Positions 22,663 to 31,105 of a stretch of DNA of 31,105 nt are shown one piece after another; position 1 is the first letter of the stretch, and the number at the start of each line of letters is the position of its first letter. Under the pieces are notes generated by a model. That model was not told the DNA's origin and searched no databases. It was given only the letters and a program-made list of their open reading frames with translations. This DNA comes from Ruminococcaceae bacterium UBA3329 (GTDB taxonomy: Bacteria > Bacillota > Clostridia > Oscillospirales > Acutalibacteraceae). The stretch spans positions 1 through 31,105 of the forward strand of contig DERX01000072.1 in assembly GCA_002361875.1 (NCBI GenBank), given 5' to 3'. Position numbers and translations under genes: made by a program.

Positions 22663-24525
22663 ATGCAAAACATTAAATCATCGCTTAAAAATAAGGACGG
22701 AGCAGCACTTCCTTTAGTGCTTCTTATGACATTGATTTTAACAATGTTCGGCACTGTGCTTTATATGTTAGCTTGGAACTCTTATATAACGGTGAGTCGT
22801 ATGAACGCCCAAAAGCAGTCATACTTTTTCTCCCGTGCAGCTGTCGAATTTGCTGCATACGCATATCAGATGACTAATATGGAAGCAACAAGTGGAAGAG
22901 ACGCGGGCGCAAGTAACTTAATAACATTTTCTGACAGTGAAGGCAGTATACTTAAGACTAATACAATTTATGTTATTCCCGACGAGAACAGCGGCACAGG
23001 GAAATGGAAGGGTCTGACATTTTCTGTTACACCCACAGAGACCGCAATAGGTGAATTTTATGTTGAAATCGGCAACGGTATAGATTATACCGATGTTACG
23101 AACTCTGAAGGTGTAACAACAAAAACACATATTAAGGTTAAAGCATTCCGTGCATGCGCAAAGAGTTACAGAGAAAAACCTACGCTTGACGAAAGCGGAA
23201 ATATAGCAAATGCGGACTCCATAGATTCAGCTGTACAGTATCTTAATGCATATATTTCAACATCGGAACAGTCGTCTCCTTTGAGCTTTTATGATGAGAA
23301 CGGCGTTTTGAGTACAGACAGCTACACTTCCGGAGCGCTTGAGGCAGGTAATGTCAGCACTGATGACAAAAAAGATAAATTTCTTAAGATTTCTAAAACT
23401 GTTGACATTAACGGCACAAATGTTCAACCGTCAAGTAACAAAAGATTCTTTATTTTCCGTTTTCTTGAGACTTTGCGTAAGAGCTTAATTAAAGCTATTT
23501 TTGAACACTTTTACGGTTCATCTGTAACTGTGGATTTGTATATTAAAACAGCAGACGGTAACTTGGTTTTGTCAAAGCCTGAAAAATCGACGATGATAAA
23601 AACGAGAGATAAAGTTCACAACTATTACATTTTTGCAACGCCTGAAGATTTGTTTATTAACAGCGGACTTAATGTTGTTCCCACAAAGGGCAATTACAAT
23701 TCAGTCGGTCTTTACGGTGATGAAATTGTTATTGACGGCGACATTATTATGGGCGTTTATTATATTAAACCGTCTAAGATAAACTCTGAATTTATAAGCG
23801 GAATAGAGAAAAAAGTCAATTCTTTAGTAAATACAGTAGGTAACCGTTACCGTATGGGAACGGTAATGCTCGGCGAGGGCTCGAACGGTCTTACAACGCG
23901 TATTGACCCTGTTCCCGTAAAGAACGGCGGCTTAATGTGCGAGGGCGTAACCGTTCCGGCAAATAAGGTTTATTTTAACGGAAATGTATATGTAAAAATA
24001 TTTAACCAAGGCGGCGCAACGGAGACTTACCGTGTATTCAACGCAGGTGATATGGCATATTTCTACGGCGGATATTCAGAGGACGGTACCATTGACGGTG
24101 AAAATGTTACGGCAAAGGGTATTGACCTTCTTAAATATTTCCTTGATGCCGTTATTGACGGTAAGGGTGGTTTTAATTACGGCAACGCACTTGTTGAAAA
24201 GGCAAAGCTTATAAATGAGCTTTATTACACCGGTTCTGTAAGCGATGCGGCATATACCGCAAATAATGTTAATTATACTGAAACGAGACCCGAATCAGAG
24301 TACCAATTCCGTGAGGGCGACCCGACGCCGTATTTCAATGATAAAACTGTTCTTGTAAGAAAAATTCAAGTGAAGTATGCGGCAAACGGTGAAGTTACGG
24401 TTGACGGAGGATTTGGTTCAGTTCTTGATTTGATTCAGCCCAGCAATATAGGTCCTACTAATATTAAATGGGGAGACCCTGAAGGCGGAACTGTTTTTAA
24501 TCCCAAAGAAGGAAATAAATACTGA
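22663..24525 (+). CDS. PilX-like pilus-associated protein, large
   Basis: A 620-residue protein with a basic start, then KDGAALPLVLLMTLILTMFGTVLYMLAW (about 11-38, shown here in part: GAALPLVLLM). This is the hydrophobic N-terminus seen in PilX/GspK-like minor pilins, with a Gly before the helix but no Glu at +5. GspK-type proteins also lack Glu5 and cap the pilus tip. The remaining 570 residues are an outside beta-rich region of no family I recognise. It sits between pilB and the giant prepilin, so it is probably a tip-complex part. SD TAAGGAG at 22646-22652. Confidence 0.65.
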   Translation: MQNIKSSLKNKDGAALPLVLLMTLILTMFGTVLYMLAWNSYITVSRMNAQKQSYFFSRAAVEFAAYAYQMTNMEATSGRDAGASNLITFSDSEGSILKTNTIYVIPDENSGTGKWKGLTFSVTPTETAIGEFYVEIGNGIDYTDVTNSEGVTTKTHIKVKAFRACAKSYREKPTLDESGNIANADSIDSAVQYLNAYISTSEQSSPLSFYDENGVLSTDSYTSGALEAGNVSTDDKKDKFLKISKTVDINGTNVQPSSNKRFFIFRFLETLRKSLIKAIFEHFYGSSVTVDLYIKTADGNLVLSKPEKSTMIKTRDKVHNYYIFATPEDLFINSGLNVVPTKGNYNSVGLYGDEIVIDGDIIMGVYYIKPSKINSEFISGIEKKVNSLVNTVGNRYRMGTVMLGEGSNGLTTRIDPVPVKNGGLMCEGVTVPANKVYFNGNVYVKIFNQGGATETYRVFNAGDMAYFYGGYSEDGTIDGENVTAKGIDLLKYFLDAVIDGKGGFNYGNALVEKAKLINELYYTGSVSDAAYTANNVNYTETRPESEYQFREGDPTPYFNDKTVLVRKIQVKYAANGEVTVDGGFGSVLDLIQPSNIGPTNIKWGDPEGGTVFNPKEGNKY

Positions 24526-24542
24526 TAAAGGGAGGGCTTTTA

Positions 24543-27500
24543 ATGATAAAGCAAATTAAAGCTTTAGTTACAAACAAAAAAGGTTTAACTCTTGTTGAAA
24601 CACTTGTTGCTTTAACAATTCTTGTTCTTGTCCTTTTTTGCATAACACCTTTATTTGTAACAAACTTTGAGACTATTAAAACATCCGGCGAGAAAGCAAA
24701 ATCAATTTACAACAATGCCGGAATTTTGCAAAAGGTTATAGGTAATTTTATAACTAACAGTGACACAGAAAACGAAGGCTATGCTGTTGATGTTCGAAGT
24801 GCCGATATTACGCTTTCGAGTGCGACACCGGGCGAAACAGTGTCCTACCGTGTAGCCTCACAGGCTCAATTGCTTGTTTCAAACCCTAACGATATTGAGC
24901 AAGGCTTTGCAACAACTAAAGGTGAGGTTCCGAATTCAACATTTCAGGTGTTCCCGAAGTCTCTTACCGATGATTTTAAAGAGGCATATTTAACTGTTGC
25001 GGCAGTGGGCTTCAGTTTTATTGATGAGCCCGGTCCGAATACTACGGATATTTATGAGCTTTATTGCAATAAAGACGGTAACCCGAATGAATGCACTGAT
25101 GATGAAAAACTCAAATACGGTCAGGATTACACAATGCAGCGCATTAAATCTGATGATCCGACTGTATCGAGTCGAGTTTTGCAGATTATACTTTACGGCG
25201 GAACTGATGTTAACTTCAGCAATTCGCCTTTGACCCTTAAATATAAAAGCTATCAAGCAAAAATTCAGATTGACGCGCCGTCTGCGATTATGGTCGGTGA
25301 AAAGTCAACAGACGGCTACCGCTATTATGTAACTCGCGGTGAAACTGAAAAGGATTCAAAGGGCAACGACAGACTTATTGTTCTTCAGAAAGGAATGAAC
25401 GATGCTCCGCTTACATCTGCAATGAATGATGTTTCCTGGGTTTCTGCCGAAGATGCGGACCAATACGCGGTCGGAGAAGACGGTGAAAAATACGGCTATT
25501 ATGTAATGTGCGGTGACAACGGTCAAATCAGGCGTTTCTGGCAGGACGAAAAAACTGGTAACTACTATTGGGGCGGTGATTATACCTATTATACCGATAT
25601 AAACCACAACCGTGTTGAGGGCAACAGCTATATCAATGCGGAAAAGAAATTGAGTACATCGGTTTCATACAAATTTATGGCTCGAAGAGCTGCAGTAGGG
25701 CAAGAGGGTACAGAAGGTTATAAGCTTGTTCAAGGTACTGACGGCGCAACATCCACAACTGCAAGAAAAAATGACGCTATGGCGATAACGCAGAATATGT
25801 GGACCGTTACGGCTCTTGACGGCGGGGCAGCTTCCCAGAATGCGTATTTCTATGCCTCTGACGGTAAAATGCTTTACTACTACATGAACGAAGGGCAAAG
25901 AAACGGTAGCTTTGACAATATGCTTTTGACAAAAAATATCGGTGACGGCACATTTGAAACTGTTAAAAACAGTGTTGGTAAGGCAAGCTCTTATGGCGGC
26001 TGGAAAATCAGAGGTCAAGGCTATTACGATGAATGGGATTATGAAGCTCTCTCTTGGCTTAGAGCTGACGGAAATTCATATTATCAAATTAACAGTGTTG
26101 ATCCGTCTTCAGTTAATACGGCGTCTTACCCCATAACATTAACATCTGTCGGTGCAATTGTTCTTCAGGGCAGTGACAATATCGGCGATTTACAGCCTTA
26201 TGCCGGCTCTACCTCTTACGCGAACTATGATGTAGCAGACGGCGGAACGGTAATTGACGCAGATGTTGCGAAGTATCCGACTGAAACCTACACTCTTTAC
26301 TGCGGATATATTCCGTCAGCCTATGATGTTTGGTCAAGAAAGGCTCATGACGGCGCTTCTCTTGATATTGCAACTGATAAAACAAAAGCTAACCTGCTTG
26401 TTGCAAAAGAAACATTAGATCATTACTATGAAACAGCAAATCATAACAATAATAACAGTGGTAATGACTTAACGGTGGATTCATCTCTTGACAGAAAAAG
26501 CAATGACATTTTAGAGGGTGCTACGGAAAAGAATATGCTTTGGAGAGGCACCTTCGGAATGACACCGTATATGTTATCCGGTAAGGCAGCAACTATTAGG
26601 CCAAATGCAACACGTGTTTATGAGGGAAGAGCAAGTTCCGGTGGCAGGCACTGGATGGACTCTATTTGGTATTGGCCCTACACCAACCTCGGCTATGCTG
26701 TAACGGGTAAATTCTTTGATGCAAATGTTGATGCAGACGAGTTAACAGAGTTTAAGAACTCTTTAACTAAAAAGATACAGTTAGATAAGGACTTTAACGA
26801 GAATACCATTTATAATACAAGAGGTTTGCCGGGTGAGATAAAACGGCAGCAATATCTGACCGGCGGTAAGGTTATTGACATTACATGCTCTTACTATTCA
26901 CACCCATTTGTACTTCACATTGCGGCAAACCCGTCAATAGACCAAAATGCTTATATGCTTGATAATGAAACAGGTGAAAAGCATTTCTCATATTATTATG
27001 CAAACCGCCGTGAAACTGTCACAATTTTAAAAGTTGCAAATGCTAAAATTCCGACTGCCGGTGAAAAAGATATTAATGTTTCCCTCGCTGTCGGTTATGC
27101 ACAGGGCGGTTCAATAACCTTTAGGCAGTCAGGCGGTACTTTGGGTATAGGTTCAACCTATCCTGCATTTATTAATAATGTTATGCCGATAGGTATTGTT
27201 TATCTTCGTGCAGGCACGGCTTGGCTTACTAATCAAAAGGCAAACGGTAATACAACATACGAATATCAGGCTGTTGACAGAACAGGATACAGACTTGCTG
27301 ACGAGTCAAACTATTTCCATCAGTTCTATTATCTTGACTCAAAGCTTCTTGACGGAGCATCAAATCCGAACGGTCCCGGTTCTGACAAGGCTGCTGACGA
27401 GTACAACTTCTTAGGTATAGGCTTGGTTGCTCATATCGGTAATATGTACGGTGCAAAATATTGGCAGAATAACCGTCATATACTTTACCGTTCTTCGGAC

Positions 27501-28577
27501 GGCGGTGCACCTGACCAAAACGACCACAACACAATTCCTAACGGCAACTATAACTATGTTCGCTGTCACCCGATGGTTGACACAAAGGTAACCTGCGCTG
27601 TTTGGGGCACTACTTGGGACAATTACCCCGAAGCTATGTGGGGTACTGATAACGGTACGGTGCTTTCCTGGTGGGCAAGACTTAATGCAGAGGAATTAAA
27701 CACAGAGGGTAAAGAATATAAATATGACGACAATGCGGTTGAGGCTGAATTCCAGTCATATCAGTGGATTGACAATGTTGAGGGCAAGGCATTCCAAACT
27801 AAATCAAAGTCTTGGAAGAGCACAGTAGGTGTTCATCAGGCTGAAAGTGATTCAAACCCCAATCCGGTAACCTTTGACTATTCTACAGCCAACAAGACCT
27901 TTGCAGTTCAGTTCCGTACATTCTTTGATAAATCCACACAGGAAAACAGGTATTACGAGCAGGGCTACGGCTTTATTTCAACGCTTTCCTCAATCAATGA
28001 CATTGAATATGCAAATGACTATTGGGTAGCAGTCGGAAATCAGGCAACAGGCAAAACGAATCTTAGAGGTTTAACAATTTCTCCTGCTCTTTACTGCGGT
28101 AACAGCAGTCTTCCTAATCAGGGCAGTAGACGCTACGGCGGCTCGTTAGATGTTAAATCTTACACCGGTAACGGTCAGGGCGGTTCTTGGGTAAATGTCA
28201 GATATTGGTATGATGCAAAGGGAACAGGAAAACAGTCAGAGGACAATGCGACATACCTTTGGAAAGCGGTTAAAATTTCTGACAATCCGTATTACAACAT
28301 TGTTCAAATTAGTTGCCTTAACGGTATTTGGTTCGCGACAGGCTATGAAGATACTAACCAGGACGGCGAGTGGAATGATGGCGAGAAGGCTGTTGTTTGC
28401 TGGGCAAGAGATCCGCTTGCACCATGCGACGGCTATAACGAGGTCGGTAATCCTGCTGATGGGCGCTGGAGTGAAAATACCCAGTTCTACCGCACAACAG
28501 GCAAAGGCCAGTATGAGGCTATGGCAGCGTCCGATGTCGGCGGAATTAACTCAGTTGCCTGCCGTGACGACGCATAA
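24543..28577 (+). CDS. Giant prepilin-like tip protein (1344 residues)
   Basis: A class III prepilin leader NKKG then LTLVET (cleavage after G14, Glu at +5) and a pilin-type helix (about 15-38) carry an enormous outside region rich in Tyr, Trp, Gly and Asn. Ordinary pilins have 120-250 residues. Near the C-terminus are propeller-blade-like repeats: INDIEYANDYWVAVG (1151-1165) and NIVQISCLNGIWFATG (1252-1267), with a third (INSVACRDDA) cut off by the stop. D1270-E1281 (DTNQDGEWNDGE) has the D1-N3-D5-G6-E12 pattern of an EF-hand loop. It may play the part of PilY1/PilV in one chain: tip adhesin plus minor pilin. That role is inference. SD AAAGGGAGGG, 17 nt after the previous gene. Confidence 0.75.
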   Translation: MIKQIKALVTNKKGLTLVETLVALTILVLVLFCITPLFVTNFETIKTSGEKAKSIYNNAGILQKVIGNFITNSDTENEGYAVDVRSADITLSSATPGETVSYRVASQAQLLVSNPNDIEQGFATTKGEVPNSTFQVFPKSLTDDFKEAYLTVAAVGFSFIDEPGPNTTDIYELYCNKDGNPNECTDDEKLKYGQDYTMQRIKSDDPTVSSRVLQIILYGGTDVNFSNSPLTLKYKSYQAKIQIDAPSAIMVGEKSTDGYRYYVTRGETEKDSKGNDRLIVLQKGMNDAPLTSAMNDVSWVSAEDADQYAVGEDGEKYGYYVMCGDNGQIRRFWQDEKTGNYYWGGDYTYYTDINHNRVEGNSYINAEKKLSTSVSYKFMARRAAVGQEGTEGYKLVQGTDGATSTTARKNDAMAITQNMWTVTALDGGAASQNAYFYASDGKMLYYYMNEGQRNGSFDNMLLTKNIGDGTFETVKNSVGKASSYGGWKIRGQGYYDEWDYEALSWLRADGNSYYQINSVDPSSVNTASYPITLTSVGAIVLQGSDNIGDLQPYAGSTSYANYDVADGGTVIDADVAKYPTETYTLYCGYIPSAYDVWSRKAHDGASLDIATDKTKANLLVAKETLDHYYETANHNNNNSGNDLTVDSSLDRKSNDILEGATEKNMLWRGTFGMTPYMLSGKAATIRPNATRVYEGRASSGGRHWMDSIWYWPYTNLGYAVTGKFFDANVDADELTEFKNSLTKKIQLDKDFNENTIYNTRGLPGEIKRQQYLTGGKVIDITCSYYSHPFVLHIAANPSIDQNAYMLDNETGEKHFSYYYANRRETVTILKVANAKIPTAGEKDINVSLAVGYAQGGSITFRQSGGTLGIGSTYPAFINNVMPIGIVYLRAGTAWLTNQKANGNTTYEYQAVDRTGYRLADESNYFHQFYYLDSKLLDGASNPNGPGSDKAADEYNFLGIGLVAHIGNMYGAKYWQNNRHILYRSSDGGAPDQNDHNTIPNGNYNYVRCHPMVDTKVTCAVWGTTWDNYPEAMWGTDNGTVLSWWARLNAEELNTEGKEYKYDDNAVEAEFQSYQWIDNVEGKAFQTKSKSWKSTVGVHQAESDSNPNPVTFDYSTANKTFAVQFRTFFDKSTQENRYYEQGYGFISTLSSINDIEYANDYWVAVGNQATGKTNLRGLTISPALYCGNSSLPNQGSRRYGGSLDVKSYTGNGQGGSWVNVRYWYDAKGTGKQSEDNATYLWKAVKISDNPYYNIVQISCLNGIWFATGYEDTNQDGEWNDGEKAVVCWARDPLAPCDGYNEVGNPADGRWSENTQFYRTTGKGQYEAMAASDVGGINSVACRDDA

Positions 28578-28588
28578 AGAAATAAACA

Positions 28589-28611
28589 AGTGCCGAGTTT
28601 TTCTCGGCACT
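28589..28611 (+). terminator. Intercistronic hairpin after the giant prepilin gene
   Basis: A 9-bp perfect stem (28589-28597 with 28603-28611) around five T. No T tract follows on the plus strand, so it is more likely an mRNA-stabilising or weak terminating structure. Confidence 0.4.
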
Positions 28612-28673
28612 AAAGTGATTGATTAGCTGAAATTTTTGTTTTCTTGCATAAACCGCTTTATAGGGTGATTACT

Positions 28674-29984
28674 ATGTTTAAATATCTCTGCAAAAATAAA
28701 AAAGGCTTCACACTTATTGAAATGATAATTGCCGTCACGATTGTCGGCTCGGTCATTTCCATAGCAGGTCAGCTTCTTAATAATTTTTCAAAAACATATA
28801 ATTTAGCAACGCACCGTTGGGAAGTTCAGTCAGCGGTTCATTTGGCATGCAATAAATTTGAAAACGGCAAGGATTCGCTGATAAACTCACAAAAGGCGGA
28901 TTTAATTTTTGATGAAGCAGTTGAAGCGGGCGTAATTTATAATAAAGATACCAAAACAATTACTTGGAAGACAGAGAGTAAGGTTGTGCCTAAAGAAGGT
29001 GAAGTTCTGTCGGGGGAAAGCCCGTCAACAGATGCGAAGGATCTTTACACTTATATTTTCTCTGCCCCGACATATGACAGCGAAACCAATCAATACCTTG
29101 GCGAATTTCTGTATATCCGTCCGTATGATTCGGGAAACAGCATAGCGTTTCTTGATGATGAGGGAATGGGGCAGGTACCTATTGACATTTCATTCAGAGT
29201 GGCAACATCGCTCGACCGGCTCGAAAAAAAGGGACAGGAAACGAACGGTGAAACATCAGCAAATAATAATATGTATGATATGAAAGAAGATCAGTATTAC
29301 TATTATCTTACTTCAACAGTAGAATTTGATTTTAAATCCGGACTCGATGAGATTAATGATTATGAGATAGTTACACAGCTTACAGTTTTCAACTCTAAAG
29401 GCAAATCGCTCACAATGGAGGGGCAGTATCCTGTTCTTGAAGCAAAATGGGGCGATACTGCATATCCTGCCGGTTGGAATCACGATACAATATATTTAGA
29501 CAGCAACGGAGTTAAAGTTGACAGTGCGATTGAGGGCGGAAAGACGCTTGAGGTTCAGGGAAAGCCTGACAGTAAAGTAAAGGTCATTCAGCAACGCAAT
29601 CCGAATGTGTATGGAAATATCGTAGACTGTTCGGACCACATTTACGGAGACGCTAATATGATACGCTTTATTTCAGAGCGTGCGGCTGACTCAAAGGGTA
29701 ATGTCAGTGAGCTTACTACAAGCGTTAATATGGCGTCTTGCCTTACGGAGTTTTTATTCATTGACGGCACACAAGAGGGCGCAAGAACCGTCGGAGCACT
29801 CAGAGAATTCAGAGATAATGTTTTAAAGGGCACAGCGGTTGGAGATTATATAATTGATAAGTATTATAATTCCTGGTCACCTGCATTGATTGAGGTTTGC
29901 AAGGAGAACCCTGCGGCAGGTAAGGCAATAAAGGCAGTGCTTACACCTGTTTCAAAAGTTTTGGGCATAGCCGGGTGCGAATAA
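28674..29984 (+). CDS. PilW-like minor pilin
   Basis: A 436-residue protein with prepilin leader NKKG then FTLIEM (cleavage after G11, Glu at +5), a hydrophobic helix to about residue 31 (AVTIVGSVISIAGQLL), and a 400-residue outside domain. This is large for a pilin and in the range of PilW/GspJ-like minor pilins. It would sit in the tip complex with the two preceding proteins. The ATG at 28674 has SD AGGGTG (about 28662-28667); an in-frame TTG 30 nt earlier lacks an SD. The gene is followed by a 171-bp gap with a new promoter. Confidence 0.75.
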   Translation: MFKYLCKNKKGFTLIEMIIAVTIVGSVISIAGQLLNNFSKTYNLATHRWEVQSAVHLACNKFENGKDSLINSQKADLIFDEAVEAGVIYNKDTKTITWKTESKVVPKEGEVLSGESPSTDAKDLYTYIFSAPTYDSETNQYLGEFLYIRPYDSGNSIAFLDDEGMGQVPIDISFRVATSLDRLEKKGQETNGETSANNNMYDMKEDQYYYYLTSTVEFDFKSGLDEINDYEIVTQLTVFNSKGKSLTMEGQYPVLEAKWGDTAYPAGWNHDTIYLDSNGVKVDSAIEGGKTLEVQGKPDSKVKVIQQRNPNVYGNIVDCSDHIYGDANMIRFISERAADSKGNVSELTTSVNMASCLTEFLFIDGTQEGARTVGALREFRDNVLKGTAVGDYIIDKYYNSWSPALIEVCKENPAAGKAIKAVLTPVSKVLGIAGCE

Positions 29985-30023
29985 AGCTGTAAATTCAGCG
30001 AAATATTTAAACTTTGATTGCCT

Positions 30024-30039
30024 TTGTGATTTATCACAA
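30024..30039. promoter_or_regulatory. Palindrome upstream of the pilin promoter
   Basis: TTGTGAT (30024-30030) and ATCACAA (30033-30039) are inverted around 2 bp, ending 34 bp before the -35. The shape suits an activator or repressor site. No protein can be named. Confidence 0.35.
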
Positions 30040-30072
30040 GAATCATTCAATACATTTGTGCAAAAATAGTGC

Positions 30073-30101
30073 TTGACAAAATTCGCCAACGGGAATATAA
30101 T
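30073..30101 (+). promoter_or_regulatory. Perfect-consensus promoter of the pilin genes
   Basis: TTGACA at 30073-30078, exactly 17 bp, TATAAT at 30096-30101. This is the best promoter in the window and gives the two pilins their own strong transcription inside the locus. The leader is about 48 nt. Confidence 0.85.
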
Positions 30102-30155
30102 GTGAATACAGGTTACGGAAAATTCACGTATACGCTAAACAACGGAGGATTTTCA

Positions 30156-30554
30156 ATGAGGAAAACGATTAACCGGAAGGGCTTTTCCCTTGTTGAGTTA
30201 ATGATAGTTGTTGTTATTATGGGTATCCTTATTGCGGTTGCAATTCCGCTTTACGGTGCAATCCAAAAGAATGCAGAAAAGCGTACCTGCCAGGATAATC
30301 AAAGGTCAATCCGAGCAGCTCACGCAAGGTACATTTTGGACCATGCAAATGACAACAAAATTTTTAAGGACGGTCATTCTTCTTTTAACGGTAGTTTTGA
30401 AAATGCCGAAGATGTATTTAAAGAAGCCTTTCTTGGTTATTTCGACGGCAGTGTACTTCCGTATTGCCCGGTAAACGGTACATATTACACGGTCACAGTC
30501 AATTCAGATGTTGATATTGAAATTGTGTGCAGTGAATCGGAGCATAACAGCTAA
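30156..30554 (+). CDS. Type IV pilin, first copy
   Basis: A 132-residue prepilin: leader ending RKG, cleavage after G9, FSLVE with Glu at +5, and a 23-residue hydrophobic helix identical to that of the next pilin. The globular part has three Cys in the same places as the next pilin (TCQDN, LPYCP, IVCSE) but is otherwise diverged. LP-x-CP followed by YTVT is a common small-pilin C-terminal pattern. The start at 30156 has SD ACGGAGGA (30141-30148); reading farther upstream would cross the promoter. It may be a major or accessory pilin. Confidence 0.9.
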   Translation: MRKTINRKGFSLVELMIVVVIMGILIAVAIPLYGAIQKNAEKRTCQDNQRSIRAAHARYILDHANDNKIFKDGHSSFNGSFENAEDVFKEAFLGYFDGSVLPYCPVNGTYYTVTVNSDVDIEIVCSESEHNS

Positions 30555-30558
30555 CACG

Positions 30559-30583
30559 GTATTTAGGCGAAACGCCATAATAC
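30559..30583 (+). promoter_or_regulatory. Hairpin between the two pilin genes
   Basis: Stem 30559-30563 with 30579-30583 plus inner stem 30566-30569 with 30573-30576. No T tract follows. It could act as an mRNA-processing or stability element that sets unequal output of the two pilins. Confidence 0.3.
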
Positions 30584-30619
30584 ATATATTTTATTTAATT
30601 TCATGAAGGAGAAATTATT

Positions 30620-30994
30620 ATGAGAAAACTTATGAACAAAAAAGGCTTTTCACTTGTTGAGCTTATGATCGTTGTTGTTATCATGGGTATCCTTATTGCA
30701 GTTGCTATTCCGCTTTACGGCGCAATCCAGACAAACGCAAATAATAAGACCTGCGGTTCAAACATCAAGTCAATCAAGACAAATGCCGCATCTTACAAGA
30801 CAAACTACAATGTTAATGCTACTGAAGCAGGCATTGCTGCAATGTTTGACGATGGTCAGCTTCCTGAGTGCCCTCTTTCTGACGATGGTGTCCATAATAA
30901 CGATTACACAATCACAATCACTGCTAACACAGGCGCAGCAACAGTTGTTTGCCAGAACGCTGGCGATGCAAAAGACCACCATCCGGCAGAATAA
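30620..30994 (+). CDS. Type IV pilin, likely major pilin
   Basis: A 124-residue prepilin with leader MRKLMNKKG (cleavage after G9), FSLVE with Glu at +5, and the same helix as the preceding pilin. The compact domain has three Cys (NKTCGSN, LPECP, VVCQN). It ends in a His-containing tail (KDHHPAE). A strong SD AAGGAGA, the smallest size, a very repetitive preferred-codon pattern and the terminator right after it suggest high expression, so I favour it as the main fibre subunit. That is inference. Confidence 0.9.
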   Translation: MRKLMNKKGFSLVELMIVVVIMGILIAVAIPLYGAIQTNANNKTCGSNIKSIKTNAASYKTNYNVNATEAGIAAMFDDGQLPECPLSDDGVHNNDYTITITANTGAATVVCQNAGDAKDHHPAE

Positions 30995-31015
30995 TTATTA
31001 AAATTATAGTTAATG

Positions 31016-31046
31016 AAAAAGCGAGGGCTTAAACCCTCGCTTTTTT
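31016..31046 (+). terminator. Terminator closing the pilus locus
   Basis: A 12-bp stem (31016-31027 with about 31034-31045), a 6-nt loop and a T-rich end. With A residues on the 5' side it can also work in reverse. Confidence 0.9.
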
Positions 31047-31058
31047 CTTTTGGAAACA

Positions 31059-31087
31059 TTGCTCATTACTGATTTTTATGCTATAAT
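31059..31087 (+). promoter_or_regulatory. Promoter reading out of the window
   Basis: An extended -10 TGCTATAAT at 31079-31087 with TTGCTC at 31059-31064, 17 bp apart. It should drive a gene beginning just right of the window. Confidence 0.55.
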
Positions 31088-31105
31088 AACCTCACGAAAT
31101 ACAAT

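Noticed and set aside
30069..30155. Longer N-terminus for the first pilin
   Set aside because: The extension covers the perfect -35/-10 promoter and would make an abnormal 38-residue leader.
29985..30155. c-di-GMP riboswitch in front of the pilin genes
   Set aside because: I looked for the conserved riboswitch core because some clostridial pilins have one. The transcribed leader is only about 48 nt and does not contain it.

Overview
The window looks like chromosomal DNA from a low-GC, Gram-positive (monoderm) Clostridia-type bacterium, plausibly a gut Oscillospirales/Ruminococcus-like lineage. The support is AT-rich coding DNA, purine-rich Shine-Dalgarno (SD) sites before nearly every gene, some TTG/GTG starts, near-consensus vegetative promoters, a type IV pilus set without an outer-membrane pore, and a MurL/MurD2 cell-wall pair. 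No rRNA or conserved marker fixes the taxon, so this is inference.

Region 1 (1-4850), mixed housekeeping: a candidate small RNA and terminator, an anchored M23 (LytM) peptidase, a 4'-phosphopantetheinyl transferase, an XRE regulator fused to a multi-membrane domain plus a small overlapping membrane partner, a hairpin-rich intergenic repeat region (3586-3912), and an APH-type kinase-fold protein. Region 2 (4871-6946, minus strand): an EF-G-like GTPase, convergent with region 1. Region 3 (7229-11073): a probable operon murL - murD2 - NUDIX (ADP-ribose pyrophosphatase type) - maf. MurD2 plus MurL is the alternative route for putting D-Glu into peptidoglycan. Region 4 (11177-13502): two tandem paralogous membrane-anchored surface proteins with Asp/Ser/Asn-rich stalks, closed by a strong terminator.

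Region 5 (13567-31046): a type IV pilus locus in the order PilP/GspC-like, secretin-N-domain protein with LysM but no pore, PilT, PilC, PilM, PilN, PilO, PilB, a PilX-like protein, a 1344-residue giant prepilin, a PilW-like minor pilin, and two small pilins behind their own consensus promoter. PilB and PilT would extend and retract the fibre, PilC is the platform, PilM/N/O and the PilP-like protein form the alignment complex, and the three large pilin-like proteins probably form the tip. No prepilin peptidase is present.

The most unusual signal is a short element found twice, at 9885-9964 (before the NUDIX gene) and 20287-20361 (before pilO). An identical 18-nt block carrying the SD and a near-identical 22-nt block carrying the AUG are separated by a variable stem-loop. 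The flanking stem would bring SD and AUG together. A competing hairpin puts the AUG in a 3-nt loop. I do not recognise this element; it may be a new translation-control or portable initiation element. Also notable are the poreless secretin-like protein, the giant prepilin with propeller-like repeats and an EF-hand-like loop, and the paired Asp-rich stalk proteins.
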